Source: Cyclospora cayetanensis
Lineage: Eukaryota; Apicomplexa; Conoidasida; Eucoccidiorida; Eimeriidae
Length of the DNA: 64,000 nt
NCBI RefSeq assembly: GCF_002999335.1
Contig: NW_020312258.1
Coordinates: forward strand, 248,001-312,000
Direction of reading: 5' to 3'
The position numbers and the translations under genes are program-made. A model generated the notes under the pieces. The model was not told the DNA's origin, searched no databases, and was given only the letters and a program-made list of their open reading frames with translations. The stretch's first letter is position 1. The number at the start of each line of letters is the position of its first letter. Positions 24,429 through 37,200 of the stretch are shown piece by piece.

Positions 24429-27400
24429 CTAGTGGCATCCTTCCATGAGGACAGTCTGGCGTGCCCTGCATATGGCCTCTATCCGCACATGCCGTGGGGG
24501 CCCCTCCCACAGACGGTGGGGGAGTAAGACAATCTTCCAACCCCCCCACTGCAAGGATCTAAGGGCCGCTGCAGTGTCTTGGTGCAGCGCACACATGCCC
24601 CCAACCCACAAGAGGCCGCTGCTGTCTCTTTCTACACTGAGCTTGTGCATTTCTGAAGTGCACGAGAGGGGCAGGGTGTCAGCCTCTAGAATGCCCCTTC
24701 CAGCTTCCTCCCTGATTCCTTCGAATTCTACGTCAGTGTCTGGCTCGCCTTGCCTCTCTGAACTGTGCAAAGAGGAGGGCGGCAGGTAGCAGTATGCCGT
24801 GTTGCGCGCTGGCTCGACTGCGGCTGCGGAGACAGCGGGAGTAAGAGTGGAACCGACCTGAAACGAGTCTCAATCGCAGCAAGGCCACACGTACAGACGG
24901 TCGCATCATTAAGGAGGTACTTGCATGCATTCCGCTCTCCCGGAGTCATGCTCTCCTCTTTCTGTGCGCTGTCTCTCATACACTGCACGCCGTCGACTCC
25001 ACAGGCTGCACACTCACGAGGAAGTCTGCTCCCTGCTCCATCAATGCCGCAAACAGCTCGCGTTCAGCCACTGCCCCTCTGAGCTGGAGGACAGGGGGCC
25101 CCCCCAAAGGTGGACTGCAGGAGCCTTCAGCTTCAATCCGGGAGGGGCCTACCCCAGCAGAGGGTAGAGGTATGGAAAACATCCTCTCGCAGTAACTGCT
25201 AACAACCTAGGCGGATCGACGCACATACACGGACGTATACACACACGTAAATGTACACACATACATATGGATATGTATACATTTCCATGCCTCGGAGGCA
25301 AAAGCGGCAGCAGTCTCAGTGGAGCCCCTGGCGAAAGCAGCAGCAGCGGCGTGCTCAGCAAAGGTCGTACACTGTGCTGTAAAGCCTCAGAGACGTTCCG
25401 CGGAGGCGGCACTTGCTGCTGCTGTAGCTGCTGCACCAGCTCCTGCGCAATGGCCTTAAGAATCGCGTCCTGAAGATATGCCGCTTCGGCCGTTGCAGTT
25501 GCCGTTGCTGCGGCTGCTTCTTCTTCTACACACCGAAAGAAAGGCGAGCAAGGGAATGCTTCTGGCAGAGGTGCAAGCAGCGGAGAGACGCCCTGCATGC
25601 ATCAAGCAGAACAGGCGTCTGCGCTGAGCGGCTACGCGTGTGTGCAAGCAAAGGCACCAAAATGAGGCACGCGGGGGCTTGCGCATCCGGTTCAAGGATT
25701 CTACCGAATTGGGAGAGGCAAGAAAGAGAAGGACCGGCTGTCACCGACCACAGCGTAGACAATGGCAAGGAGCTGGCGCAGCGAGAAGTTCGGGGGATGG
25801 TGCTGCTGTGTCTGCGAGGAGGGCTGCAGCTTTTTGAGTACTTCAAGCAGCGTCTCTGCGTTGGCGGAACGGCGCCAGAGATCTGCAGAGGTGGACAGGA
25901 GAGGGCTTGCGGCTGTCGCTGGCGTTGCTGCTTTTCCTGCAAGCGCTGCCGCTGCTACGGTCTCACTGGCAGCAGCGTGCAGCAGGGCGTTGCGCATTTC
26001 CAGAAGCTTTTCAAGGAGAGCCTCGAGAGAGACTTCTGGATCGGTGGCTGCCCTGGAGGAAGTGCCAAGTGCACGATCAGGGGGAGCCCAAGCAGCAGCA
26101 GCGGGAGCAGCAGCGTCTGTTGCTGCTGGTGAGCTTGCAGCTGCTTCTTCTCCTTCCACCCCCCCGAAGACGAGAGCACCGACTGGCGCCTTTCCCCAGT
26201 AAATCCCCCGAGAGACTGCGGAGTGCTGCTGAGCCTTGAGGAAATCCTTAAGCGATTGCGGGCAGACTTGCTGCTGCTTCTCTTGCAGCACATATATCAT
26301 TTGGAGAGCTTGCCGCACAGCAGTCAGAGGAGCTGCCAGTCCGCCGTCCCCTGTGGCAGTCGCTGTTGTTGCTTCGGCAGCAGCGAATGCGTGCAGCAGA
26401 GTGCAGCAGCTGGCGGGGTGCACTGCTGGGGGTTGAGGTGTGGGCTCTGCTGCCGGGGCAGGAGGGAGTCTTCTCCTCCCCCCGCGCTGCCGCCGGTGCC
26501 ACTCGTGCAGCAACTGCAAGGCAACGGAGCCAGTAAGGTCCAAGACACGACCAGCCGCAAGCATCCAGAAAGTCAGAGGGACGGGGAGCTTCTGCGCCGC
26601 CTGAAGATAGAGGGCCCCTAGCAGCCGAGCCAGGCATGGAAGCTCGAGGCGGTGGGGAGAAGATCGCAGCAGGAGAAGGCGCTGCGGCAAGTGAGAGCAC
26701 CACGCGATCAAACCGGAGAGGCAGCAGCACTCAGTGAGCTGTGCAGCGTGCCTAGACCACCGCTCTCGTAACAGTGACGCTAACAGAGGTACCAACTGCA
26801 CCCCCATTCGTTCCCGCTATCTGTAGAGCCCTTCTCGCAGCAGCAGAAGCAGCGACTTTTCCTCAGAATGGCTTCCACAGCGGCTCTCAAGGCGCAGTGC
26901 TAACAGGGGAAATGCAGCGACCTCGCCACGCACCAGAGTCTCCGGCGGGATTCCCAGTTTGAGAACTGCCGCTGCAGTCAAGAGGTCGGCGGCAGCAGAG
27001 GCAGGCAGCGCAGCAACTTCCTTGTGTAGCTGCTCCCGCGTCTGCTGGAGGTACTGCTGCTGCTGAGCCTGCTGGTGCAGATCGTCTGCGGATGCATGCA
27101 GTCGCATGGCAACTCCACAGCGGAGGGCATGCGGCACGCGCTGCAGGCGGAAACACGCCATGACCAGCAACGCGATGTCTCCGAGAGAAGCTCCTGCAGC
27201 AGCAGCAGCAGGTGCAGTCGAAAAGAGAGACCGCAGTGTAGAGACACTTGATGAGGGCCCTCAAGTAAGTACAGTAACCGATGCCGCGCACATGCCTCGA
27301 TGGTGCTTGGTTGCTATAGCGCTTCTCCGATCGCCCCGCCCCCCCCCCACATACCCACTCCACCCCACAACCCCCCCTTCCCACTCAACACCCCCTCAAA

Positions 27401-28382
27401 GAAAAACATCTTGCTGCTCGTGTAAAGAAGTAACAGCCACTTGCACTCCCTGGCGTCTTTGGAAATCCGAAAACCTCCAAAAAGGCAAACGCAGAAAAAA
27501 TCGAAGCGTATGGCGGCACCGCAACAGCAGCGAGCGAGAGACGCGAAAAAGCATGGGGCCTACTACTCACTGGTCGTGACAGACTGTGCATGCGCAGCGA
27601 TTTGCTGCAGTGTCTTCGGCAGCGCTATACCCATGTCTGCTGCGGCAGCGACGAGAGTGCCCACATCTCCGGGATGCCACAGGCTGAAAGCCTCGGCACA
27701 TCGCTTGTCGAGTGCCTCTGCAGACACAAATGCACGACAAAGGCGGCGTTTCAGCCACGCAGCAGCTCAAGCCGCTGCTGCTGCCTCCTGTGCTGCCATG
27801 GAGACAGCACTTTTGGACGGCGTTTTTAGCCCTTCTTCACGCGCTTGTACACCGCAAACGAAGGCTTACCGAAGGCCTGATGATCGCCAATGCCAGCAGC
27901 TGCCAGCGCCTTGGCGCAAGCAACAAAGTCTTGAGGGGCTGCTGCAGCAGCCGAGCTCCCCCCCCGCAGCGCAAGCACAACTGCGGCGAGCATGCGGCTA
28001 TCGCTTTGCGTTGTTTGTAAGACTTCCAAGATCCCTCGCAGAGGCAAGGATGACACCTGCAGTGATGCCAAAGACAGATGCACACCATCCCAAGAAAGCC
28101 CCCATGTAACGACGCTCAAGAGAAAAGACGCCTATCCATATACATATACATATAGGGGGCCGACTCCGTGAAAAGGCAGCCACTGAGCAAGAGCAGAGAC
28201 ACCCACGCATGCAGGAAAGAAAACGCTTGAGTCGCTGAGGCTTAACGGGCCCCTGTGAAGGCGCACGAGTCAAAAATATACCTGATACGCCACACGCGGC
28301 ATAAGTTCGGCTAGCGCTGCCTGCTCAGCGGCGGCTTCCTCCGCTGCTGCACTGCTGCTCGTGCAGCAAGCAGACATTGAAA

Positions 28383-28420
<38 letters not shown>

Positions 28421-29608
28421 AGCTGCTGCTGCTGCTCCGCGCAAATGCCGCCAGCAGCTTCTAGGCTCCGCTGTAAGGACGACGCTGCTTCATGTGGGGT
28501 AGCTGTCGCCGTCGCGGGGAAGCGAGCGGCTGCTGTTTCCACTGCTGCACGCCGCATGCGTCTGGCTCCTATGAGCCGGCAAAAGCGCAGTAAGTCCTTC
28601 CCGTCCATCTCTTCACCTCCTGCATGCACAGCGACCAAATCGTCGCACTTGCCACACCTGAGCAAAGAAAGGGGCCCCTCCTTCTTCTTAGAGACTCTCC
28701 AGGAGTGCTGGCAGCCACACCCTCAGATTTGCGAGGTCGACTGCGTCTACCTGCCTACCCCCTCTTCTTCCTTTGCCCAAAGACACAACTTACGCTTCGC
28801 TACAGCCAAGAGGGCGTTGCTGTACGCGGGGGAGCTCCACTCCCTCGAAAGCAGAAGGTGGACTGCAGCACAGCCAACACAGCACCCAGCCACGTCGTAG
28901 CAGCATGCATACACACACACACACATACAAACACACATACACACACATACAAACACACACACATACAAACACACATACAAACACACATACAAACACATAC
29001 AAACACACATACAACCACACACACAGCTAGAGAGAGAAAGACCCCCTCGTGGCACTGCTGCTTCTGAAAATAGTGATTATGAAAGCTGCCACTCATCATC
29101 TGTTGAGGCGCTGCGGCGGGGTGGCCTCTTTCTTGCCTTGTTGCTTGATGGGGAGATCTTGGGGAAGAACGAAGGCTGGAGGGACGGTCAGCCGCGAGGG
29201 CAGCACATCCCCCCCAGAACGCATGCGTGTATTTAGCGGCGCGCTTTTGCATGCGTGCAAGCACCTGGTGGCAACAGCCAAAGAAGGAGGCTTTCTGCTT
29301 TCTGGGGGAGGCCTTTGCAGGGAATACCTTCTTCTTCTTGAAATTCCGGAGATCGGCGGCGGAGAAGAGGCGGCAGCAACGCGCGCAACAGCCACGCGCA
29401 AGCACACTTGGCAGGAAGTGCATGCGAGGCACTCTGCTGCTGACGATACAGCGGGCAAGGGGACTGCCGTCTGGAGGCGTGTGCGCAGTCGAATTACCAG
29501 CGGCGTGGAGCCGACGGCAAAGGCACAGCTAGCCCGCCTTGGCTGGATTCGCATTCCTCCGAAAGCCATCATTTCAAAGAAGGCGAGGAAGGGGGGCGGG
29601 AGGAGCAT
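24429..29608 (-). CDS. Large helical-repeat protein with C-terminal RAP domain
   Basis: RAP proteins of Apicomplexa are mostly mitochondrial RNA-binding proteins (helical HPR/FASTK-like repeats plus a C-terminal RAP fold). The C terminus here reads LRSLQWGGWKIVLLPHRLW and ends at TAG 24429-24431, matching the RAP end (lrr.GW.vv.iP...W). Upstream, Leu/Ala-rich helical pieces dominate: MDGKDLLRFCRLIGARRM, LRGILEVLQTTQSDSRML, DIALLVMACFRLQRVPHAL. Phased exons: 28794-28862, 28282-28657, 27870-28056, 27571-27717, 26934-27259, 25745-26795, then exons starting at 25525 and ending at 25018, a piece near 24820-24960 and the terminal exon from about 24766. The N terminus near 29608 or 29572 (MMAFGGMRIQPRRASCAFAV) is basic and presequence-like, but its link to 28862 is unresolved. 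Exon 28282-28657 encodes a poly-Gln run. An in-frame TAG at 26817-26819 lies in a proposed 138-bp intron (26796-26933). RAP call good; ends of several exons uncertain. Confidence 0.65.
28382..28437 (-). repeat. CAG repeat encoding poly-Gln in the RAP gene
   Basis: Nearly pure CTG on the plus strand, CAG in the sense strand, giving about 18 Gln with one Leu interruption inside exon 28282-28657. Typical of the homopolymeric amino-acid repeats described for Eimeria. Confidence 0.9.
28903..29024. repeat. CA-rich microsatellite in a RAP-gene intron
   Basis: ACAC/ATAC repeats on the plus strand, immediately upstream (in gene sense) of the exon starting at 28862. Confidence 0.85.
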
Positions 29609-30919
29609 CGACACGCTTCTCCTTGGGTGGTGCAGCAGCTACTCTCGCCTTCTCCCTTCCTTTCCGGCCCTCCTTGGTTCAAGAAGAGCCACAGCAGCGC
29701 ACAATGGACGGGGGGGAAGCTCTAGCTTCAAAAAGCCCGCCTGCCGAGTTTGCAGGGTGGAAACGGCTATGCGCCAAGGGTCGACAAGGGGCCCCATGGG
29801 GCCCCCCAGACCTGCACCTGCCTCCGGTGGAGGGAAGGATAATAACAGAGATCAAGTCGAAAAGGGTCAATTACATGCAAAAAAGTAGGTATTGCTTCTT
29901 TGATAGATAGATATATAGCGCTCGAGAGAAAAAACGCGTCGAGAGCCTCTGAAGCTCTCGACGCGTCGGGAACGAATGGGGCCCCCCCCCCCCCCAAGAC
30001 TTCGGCGCATTGAACACCTGGCGAGGAAAGCTGTTGAACGGAGATGCTTCTAAGGACAATAAATACTTTGGGTCGACGAACAAATGTTTTTTTGCTTTGT
30101 GTTCTCGCTGGATTGGCGAGTACACGCATTTGTGTAAGAAGCAGCTCTTAGGGGCAGCAACGACCGCAGGAACCCCCCGCTCATTCGCCGCCTTCCCCCT
30201 TTCCCACTGAATAACACTGCGAACGTTGAATCCCGACGCATGCGACTTAGGAAGGCCTTTAATTGCTAAGGGGATGTCTACACGTAGGGTAACCTGTGCA
30301 CCCATGCCCCCTCGAGGCTCCCTTTTCACGGATATCGCGATTGTGCCACACCCTCGTGTGCGTCGTGTGAAGCCTATCCGACGCCTGTGCAGTTAGGGCC
30401 TTGTCTGTGCAAGCGCAGCGTGTATCCTGAAACTTGGGTTCCCCACTCCCCCCTGCCCCCTGGTGCCGCCTCTGCAGAATGCAGAGCGTAGAGGAGCCGT
30501 TACAGTGTGAGGCATTGAAGTAATCGCAGAAAAGGGGAGACTCGAGCAGTAACCGAAGGCTCCGAGCCATTTATAACCCAGAGAAAAAAAGGAAGCGATG
30601 GGCTGAACGGGCAGCTAGAGCTCCGACCTCCTCCGCCCCTAACAGGAGGAGGCTTTAGAAAGGGGCCACAACGTGACTGCTGTACGGCTGTAGCAGCTAG
30701 CGGCGAAAGCGGCAGCAAACAGCGTAGTAGGCGCGCAGTGGTCGATGCGGTTGCGCAAGCCACGACCCTTTTTCCTGTCGCTCGCTAGCGAACAAGGAGC
30801 CAGCAGACGGGTAGTAGCGGGCACCTGGTGCCAACGAGCCTCTGAACTCGCTAGCTGACTGCTGGCTAGCTAGCAAGTGCCGCATGCTCCTTTTATTACA
30901 GAAGCGGGTAGAGACTCAC
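29609..30919. other. Region between RAP gene start and VPS13-like last recognised exon
   Basis: Contains the RAP-gene promoter and probably a short terminal exon and 3' UTR of the VPS13-like gene, since exon 30920-31642 ends at a GT donor rather than a stop. I could not identify that terminal exon. It also holds a perfect hairpin (29934-29966), a run of 14 C at 29982-29995, and GCTAGC-rich sequence near 30690-30870. Confidence 0.5.
29934..29966. other. Perfect 13-bp inverted repeat (hairpin), 7-base loop
   Basis: Left arm 29934-29946 (ACGCGTCGAGAGC), loop 29947-29953, right arm 29954-29966, fully complementary. It lies about 330 bp upstream of the RAP-gene start, next to a 14-C run. Could be a promoter or terminator-associated structure; no evidence for either. 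Confidence 0.8.
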
Positions 30920-33900
30920 GTCCGCCAGTCCCTGCCCAGGGGGGCTATCGAGAAGCTGCGATAAGAGGTCGAAAGCGTGCAGCGCTGCCGCCTTCGAAGA
31001 GAACTCTACCCATCTGCAGACGAATGTTTGCTTTAGTGGATCTGTCTCTAAAGGCATGCGCCGTCCTAAAAGCCACTTCCCTACTTTCGCCTTCTTGAGC
31101 ACCTGCAGGGGTCCACGGTTGGGTTCTTGTTGCTGCCGTTGCTGCATCTGCTGTTGCTGCCGTTGCTGTATTTTCTGTTGCTGCCGTTGCCGCATCTGCT
31201 GAGTTGGACTGTCTGCGGCTTCGGCGTGCTCTGCTGCTGTCTGAGGAGTTTGCTGCTGAAAGGCAGGCAGCGTGGCGTCTCTCCTTGAGCGCAGAGGGGT
31301 GTGTTGCTCGACAGCCTCCTTTCTTAGAATGCTGCTGTAGCGCGTGCTGCTGAAGAGTGGGCCGTTCCCCTTGCCTCTCGCTGACGGCGCAGGAGGGGCG
31401 TCTCGAGGAGCTGCGCCTTTCTGCTCCTTGGAGGAAGGCGCCTTGAAGAGAGGCCCCTCGAAGATTTCGGAGGCTTCTTCCGACGTCTCCGAGTAATCAA
31501 ACTCGAGGGCGTCTGTGTCTTCGTCCTCGTCTGAGTAGGTGCTGCTGCTGCTCGTGCTGCTGCTCCTGCTGCTGCTGCTGCTGCTGTAGCTGCTGCCGGA
31601 GATCGTGCTGTTTGCCGCCTTGGTCTGTGCCGTCGAATCTCCCTAAATTGCGACAAGGCGGGGGCAGCAGACGCTCACAAGAAAGCAATATCAGAGGAAA
31701 GCAATATCAGAGAAAAGCACCCTCCCTCCCTACCCTCCCCACCAACTGTTCGAGAGGCGCATTAATTAGGGGACTGCTCGGCAGCAGCAAGAGCCGCGAC
31801 AGCGCTTGAGCCCTTTTTCGGCTTCCTCTCAAGCTGCTTTAGGACGACCGACTGCACCAAACGCGACTCTTCGACACAAAAAACAGCTGCCAACGGCACC
31901 AAAGCAAGTCGGCGACAGGAGCCTACGAGATCTGCTCTGTGTTTAAAGCCTTCCTTGACGTGTCTGCAGAGACCTTCATCGGGAGGCGGCTTGCCAGCCG
32001 CTCGAAAGTGCAGAATGGTGAGGAAGAAGGCCGAGTTGGTGGTGGGGTTGTTAGGCTCCCCGGAAAACGTCTGCACGATCTGAATTTGAGCCACATCCCC
32101 CCTGAAGCAGCTCCAGATGACGCGCTTGCCTTCGAGCAGCCCAAGCCTTCTCAGACCAACAGCCAAGCAAGTTTGAGGCTTTCGACGTCGGGAGTGGTGC
32201 TGCACGCGACTCAGCTTCTGCAGCCGCTGCTCGAGACGCTGCACGCGCTCTTCGCTTGCCAGCCGTGCCTCTCCCTCCCCGCGCTGCCGATAGACGGGGA
32301 TGGCAAAGACAAGCTGCGGGGGCGGACTGCGGGCGGCACGAGGCACTGTGCTTTGCGCCGTAGCCAGAGAGAAACTGTAGCTCTCTGGACGCCAGCTGCC
32401 GATGCAGAAGACGCGGCGAGGGCGTACCTGAGGAACAAGGAGGCGAGACGGAGAGCGACGGAGAGCGACAGACATGTATGGATGGGTGGGCGGATGGCGC
32501 GGGAAAGGCACACGCGTCTCGGAGATCTGCCGCGCTTGAAAAAGCACGAGGAAGAACCTGCCTGCCAAGGGGGAAAAGGCCTACTCAACTCGCGGCGCCT
32601 CAAATAGACATACATGGATACGAGCAAACAAGTGTGCGCGAATGTGTACACATGCAAATAAATATACATAAAGATTAACGAATTTAAAAAGACGCATGCA
32701 TGCACGCGCGTCCCAGCAGCAGCCGCAGAAAAGCGCTCCAACGGGCACGCATTGCCTCCAAGTAGCAGCAGCAGCGGAACCACCGCGACTACCACCACCG
32801 ACCGCATGCAACAGACGCGTGCACGTGAAGCGAACGCTCACGGAATCGAGCATCGGAACGGCTTGTATTTGATTGAGAGCGCCGACGCAGGAGGAGGAGA
32901 GCAGCAGGAGAAGAGAAGAGGGAACGCCAAAGCACAGAGAGCCAAGGGCAGAGGCACTGCCAATTGCAAGCCCTTTTGCCCCTGCAAGAAATTTCTCCGA
33001 ACGGCTGTTTGCTGCTTGCTGAAGCAAATGCAGCTGCGTTGCCTTGAAGGGTTTGCCGCAAAAGTTGGCAAGAGACAAGGCGAAGGTGAAGGCGAAGCCT
33101 TTGCCTCCAGATCTGCGACACCAGCGAGCAGGGAACCCCCCGGCAACACACGCAACACACACGCCAGTGAGACGTCGGTCGGCGCACTGCAGAGCAGACG
33201 ACCTTCTTCGGCGGATCGCAAGCCGCTGGCAGCAACAGTGACACCCTTCCCTGCCTCCTTGCCTCCCTCTTTCCCGCCCTCAGCCCCCTGAAAAGGATCA
33301 GACATGCGAGCAGCTGAATAGCCTCAAAAAAGCCTCCAGAGAGGTGGCCTCGCCAGGCGGCAAAAAGGAGACAGAAGCATCAAACAAACGAGCAGCAGCA
33401 CCGGTAGTCGTGCGTGCGTGCATGCGTGCACGCATGCACGACTACTCTTCTCAGAAAGAGCCTCTAGGTGCTGCAGCCGTAAGGAAGGGGTAAAAGGATG
33501 GGGAGGGGGGGAAGCAGAGCGCGAAAGCAACAAACAAACAAACGAGCATGCGCAGTGCCAGAGACTTTTCTCCCCCCTTCCCTGTCTCGCTCCCTCCTAG
33601 CCACTGTACCCCTCCTTTTCTCCCCCCTTCCCTGTCTCGCTCCCTCCTCCTTGCTTTCTGTCTGCCGCGCGGCGCCTCCTTCCCAGAGAGCACCTCCCCC
33701 AGCGCATCGAGGATATCAAACGACGCCTCTCCTTTCGTGCAAAAGCTCTCAGACTTACATAAGACCCTCCGCAATGCTTCCTGGCTGGTCAGTGACGCCG
33801 CCTTGCCCTCTCACATCCTGCATTACCGAATAGGCATCCGAATTCCTCGCAAATGCCTCAAAGCACTGGAACCAAGAGCCGAAAAAACGTCCAGAGGAGT

Positions 33901-34162
33901 CTAAAACCCCCGCCACAAAGGCAGCACCACAGCGAGCAAATCCCCTTCCGAAGGAGATAAAGGCGAATCCAGGAGTGCCCCACAAGGCCAAGCCTCGGCG
34001 AAACTCCTGCACGGCAAGGTACAGCAAGGCAAGCAAGCAAACACACGCAAACAAAAACACACGCATCAACAGACATACACATAAAAGGCACAAGAAGAAG
34101 GAGAAGATCAGACCGCCGCGATCCTGTGGGATACCGACTACACCCTATCCCCCTACAACGCC

Positions 34163-34206
<44 letters not shown>

Positions 34207-37200
34207 TTATACATATTTATACATATATGTACATATTTATACATATATGTACACATATATACATTTATATACACATATATACATTTACATACACATATAT
34301 ACATTTACATACACATCTATACATTTACATACACATATATACATTTATGTACATTTATGTACCACACGTTCTCGAAGCGGCAGCAGTAGGCACCCCGTTT
34401 AAGACGCCGCTGCTTCTACTGTTCCCTCCACACAGACGTCTATCTGCTCCACCCCCCTCGCAGAGCTTTTCTCACGTAGAAACATCCTCGGGCCCCTGAC
34501 TTCCAATGCTTGCACATGATGACGGGATTTCCGAGAAGATCGACAGCTCCCAAGAGCTGAAAGATCTGCTTGATAGCCTGCCCGATGTATTTTTGCAGGA
34601 TATCCGAGACGAGACTCACAAGGGGTCCACACAGATTCTGGTGAACCTCGGATGCAAACACCAAATTCGCGTCGCTGATGTAGGGACTGGATTTCATGAT
34701 CGCAAGAACGCCTCGAATCAGCTCGCTGTGGGGCTGCTCCTCTTCATCGGTTCCTTGTCGCTTGTTGCGGATGTTGATGACAAGCATCACACGTCCAACG
34801 TCAAGAACGCCGAGGTACACCTTTCCTACGCTGTCTCCACTCCCCCGCATCGACTCCGCCATCGCCCCCTCCACCGGCCCTGCGCAGTCTCCACATGCGA
34901 AGACAGCACTAACTGAAGCCTTGCAAGACGCAGGCAAAAGCCGTCATTAGGAAGCAGACAAGTCTCCTTGTCAGGTCGCTTTTCGCGCGCCTCTCCATCA
35001 CCTCTGTCCACCAACCCCCCTAAGACACCCCGGCTCCCCCACCCCGCGCACTCCCCTTCTCCCCCCCTCCGCCGTAACAGACACAACTTTCATGCCCTCT
35101 CTCGCTGTTTCTCTATCTCTCTTTCTCCCTCCCTCTCTCTGCATCCCGAAGACCACGGCAAAAACATCTCCACGAGATTTTCTGCCAGTGCCAGCTCGCC
35201 TTCTCGGTACACACAGATCAATGATATATGTATATACATATGCATATGTGTATGTATCTATATTTGTATATCTATAATACATGCCCCGCTCTCTGCGCAA
35301 GCCCAAAGAACGCGCATGCATACACGCGGCAAGCGGCCTATCTCAAAGGCTGCATTCTTTCTTTCTTTCCTCCCTTCCTCCCATGCATGCACTGCATGAA
35401 CTACAGGTAGCCTTTAAGCCCGCCTCGGCTGTCCCCCCCTTCTTCCCAGCCTTTTCTCTCTCTCCCTCTCTCTCTGACTCTCTCCCTCTCTCTCTCCCTC
35501 TCCCTCTCTGTCTGCCTCTCTCTCCCTCTCTTTCTCAAGCCTCCCTTGAAGAAAAGACACACCCAACATTGCTCTCCAACTCGGACTGTGCGGTTCTGTC
35601 TCGGAAGTTCGAACGTCTTTCACGCTTTGTTGCAGGAGATCAAGGTCGACCGTCCTCAAGAGATCGTCTAACAAGAGGAGAAGGGAGAACGCCAGCTGGA
35701 AATCCATGTTGACGGAGAGCGGCGCTAAGCGCAACACGCATTGTGGAATCACCGTAAGGCCCCTCCCGTCAACGGTGTTTCTTCTTTCCAGAATTAGCTG
35801 CCCCACGGCGTTTTCTTCCTCCAGTAGTTTCAAGCCTTCCGCTGCATCCTCCGAATGCAATCCCAGCGCTGCGTCAGCCTCCTGCACGGCGGGAAAGCAA
35901 GCGAAGGGGCCTTGTTTTTGCTTGTCTCTGGAGGAGACGCCCGAACGCGACGCCCTCCGACGCCGAATCTCCTCCCCCTCGGCAGCGCTTTGCTCCTCAG
36001 GATCTTCAGCGGAGCTTGCGGCTTCGCCTCCATCGACACCACCCCCTCGACGGATATGGGGAGACTTGAAATTCACTCTGCGATGCCTCATAGAGCTCCC
36101 ATACCACGAGCGAGGCGTCCTTCCCTCCACAGCCTCGCCACGCGGCTGGCTGTGGAGGGAAGGACGCTGAGGAGCCGTCGTCATCGCCGCTGCTGCTGCT
36201 GCACTTTCCGGGAGCGAAAGTCTGCGCTGATGCTGGTGGTGTTGCTGGTGTTGCTGACCGTGTTGATGATGTTGCTGATGGTGCTGCTGCTGCTGCTGAC
36301 GGTGCTGATGTTGCTGCTGACGGTGTTGGTGCTGCTGCTGACGGTGCTGAGAAGCAGCGTCTTTCGAGAAAACACCCTTCGAACTGACGTCTGCTGCGCG
36401 GGCGTCTGTAATGGGACGGAGCATGGTCGGATAATACGCCATGGGAGCATGATTATCCACCTGAACCCATCCGACGCTGAGCCGCAGCTTCTCCCCCTCC
36501 TGCGTAGACTTGAAGGAGAGCTGCAGCAGCTCCACGGAGGCGTAGAGAATCTCCGCGGGTTTGCTGTCGATCAGCGACAAGCCAGCTCCCACGAGGACGA
36601 GGTTCACACTGAGATCCTGGCTGTACAAGGGGGGGTGCTCGCTCTCCTCCTCCTCGTCGCTTTCGCCCGCAGCATTGCTCTGTCCACCCCTCCTCTCCAG
36701 TAGCTCTCGGAAGCTGTCGTTCAGCCGTCCCCTCTTGGTGCGACGCTGCAAGAGGGCCCCCCCTCCCCCCAAGGCGAGCTGCTCCGGAGGCGCGCGTCTC
36801 TGCAAGCGCAAGCGCTCGTCGACGGCGAGCGTTCCCTGCTCCAAGGCACTCCCAGGCATCCCCCGACTCCTCCCTAACGCCTCTGGCGAGGGAGCAGGCG
36901 ACCCCCCCCCCCCCGACGGGAACAAGCCAGGAGATGCAGACACCATCTGCCCTTTACAAGCATCTCCAGACACCACAGAAGTGCCCCCCCCAGGAATTCC
37001 ACGGCGCAGTCCTCCAAAGGCGTTGCTGCTGCTGCAATGCAGGAAGGGGGCACCTCCTGCTCCTGCTCCTAATCCTGCTCCTACTCCTGCTCCTACTCCT
37101 GTTCCTCCCACCCCTATTCCTCGCACCCCTATTCCTCCTACCCCTCCTGCTCCCGAAGCAGAGGAGAGCAGTCCAGGAGGCAGAGAAGAAGGTGCCGCAG

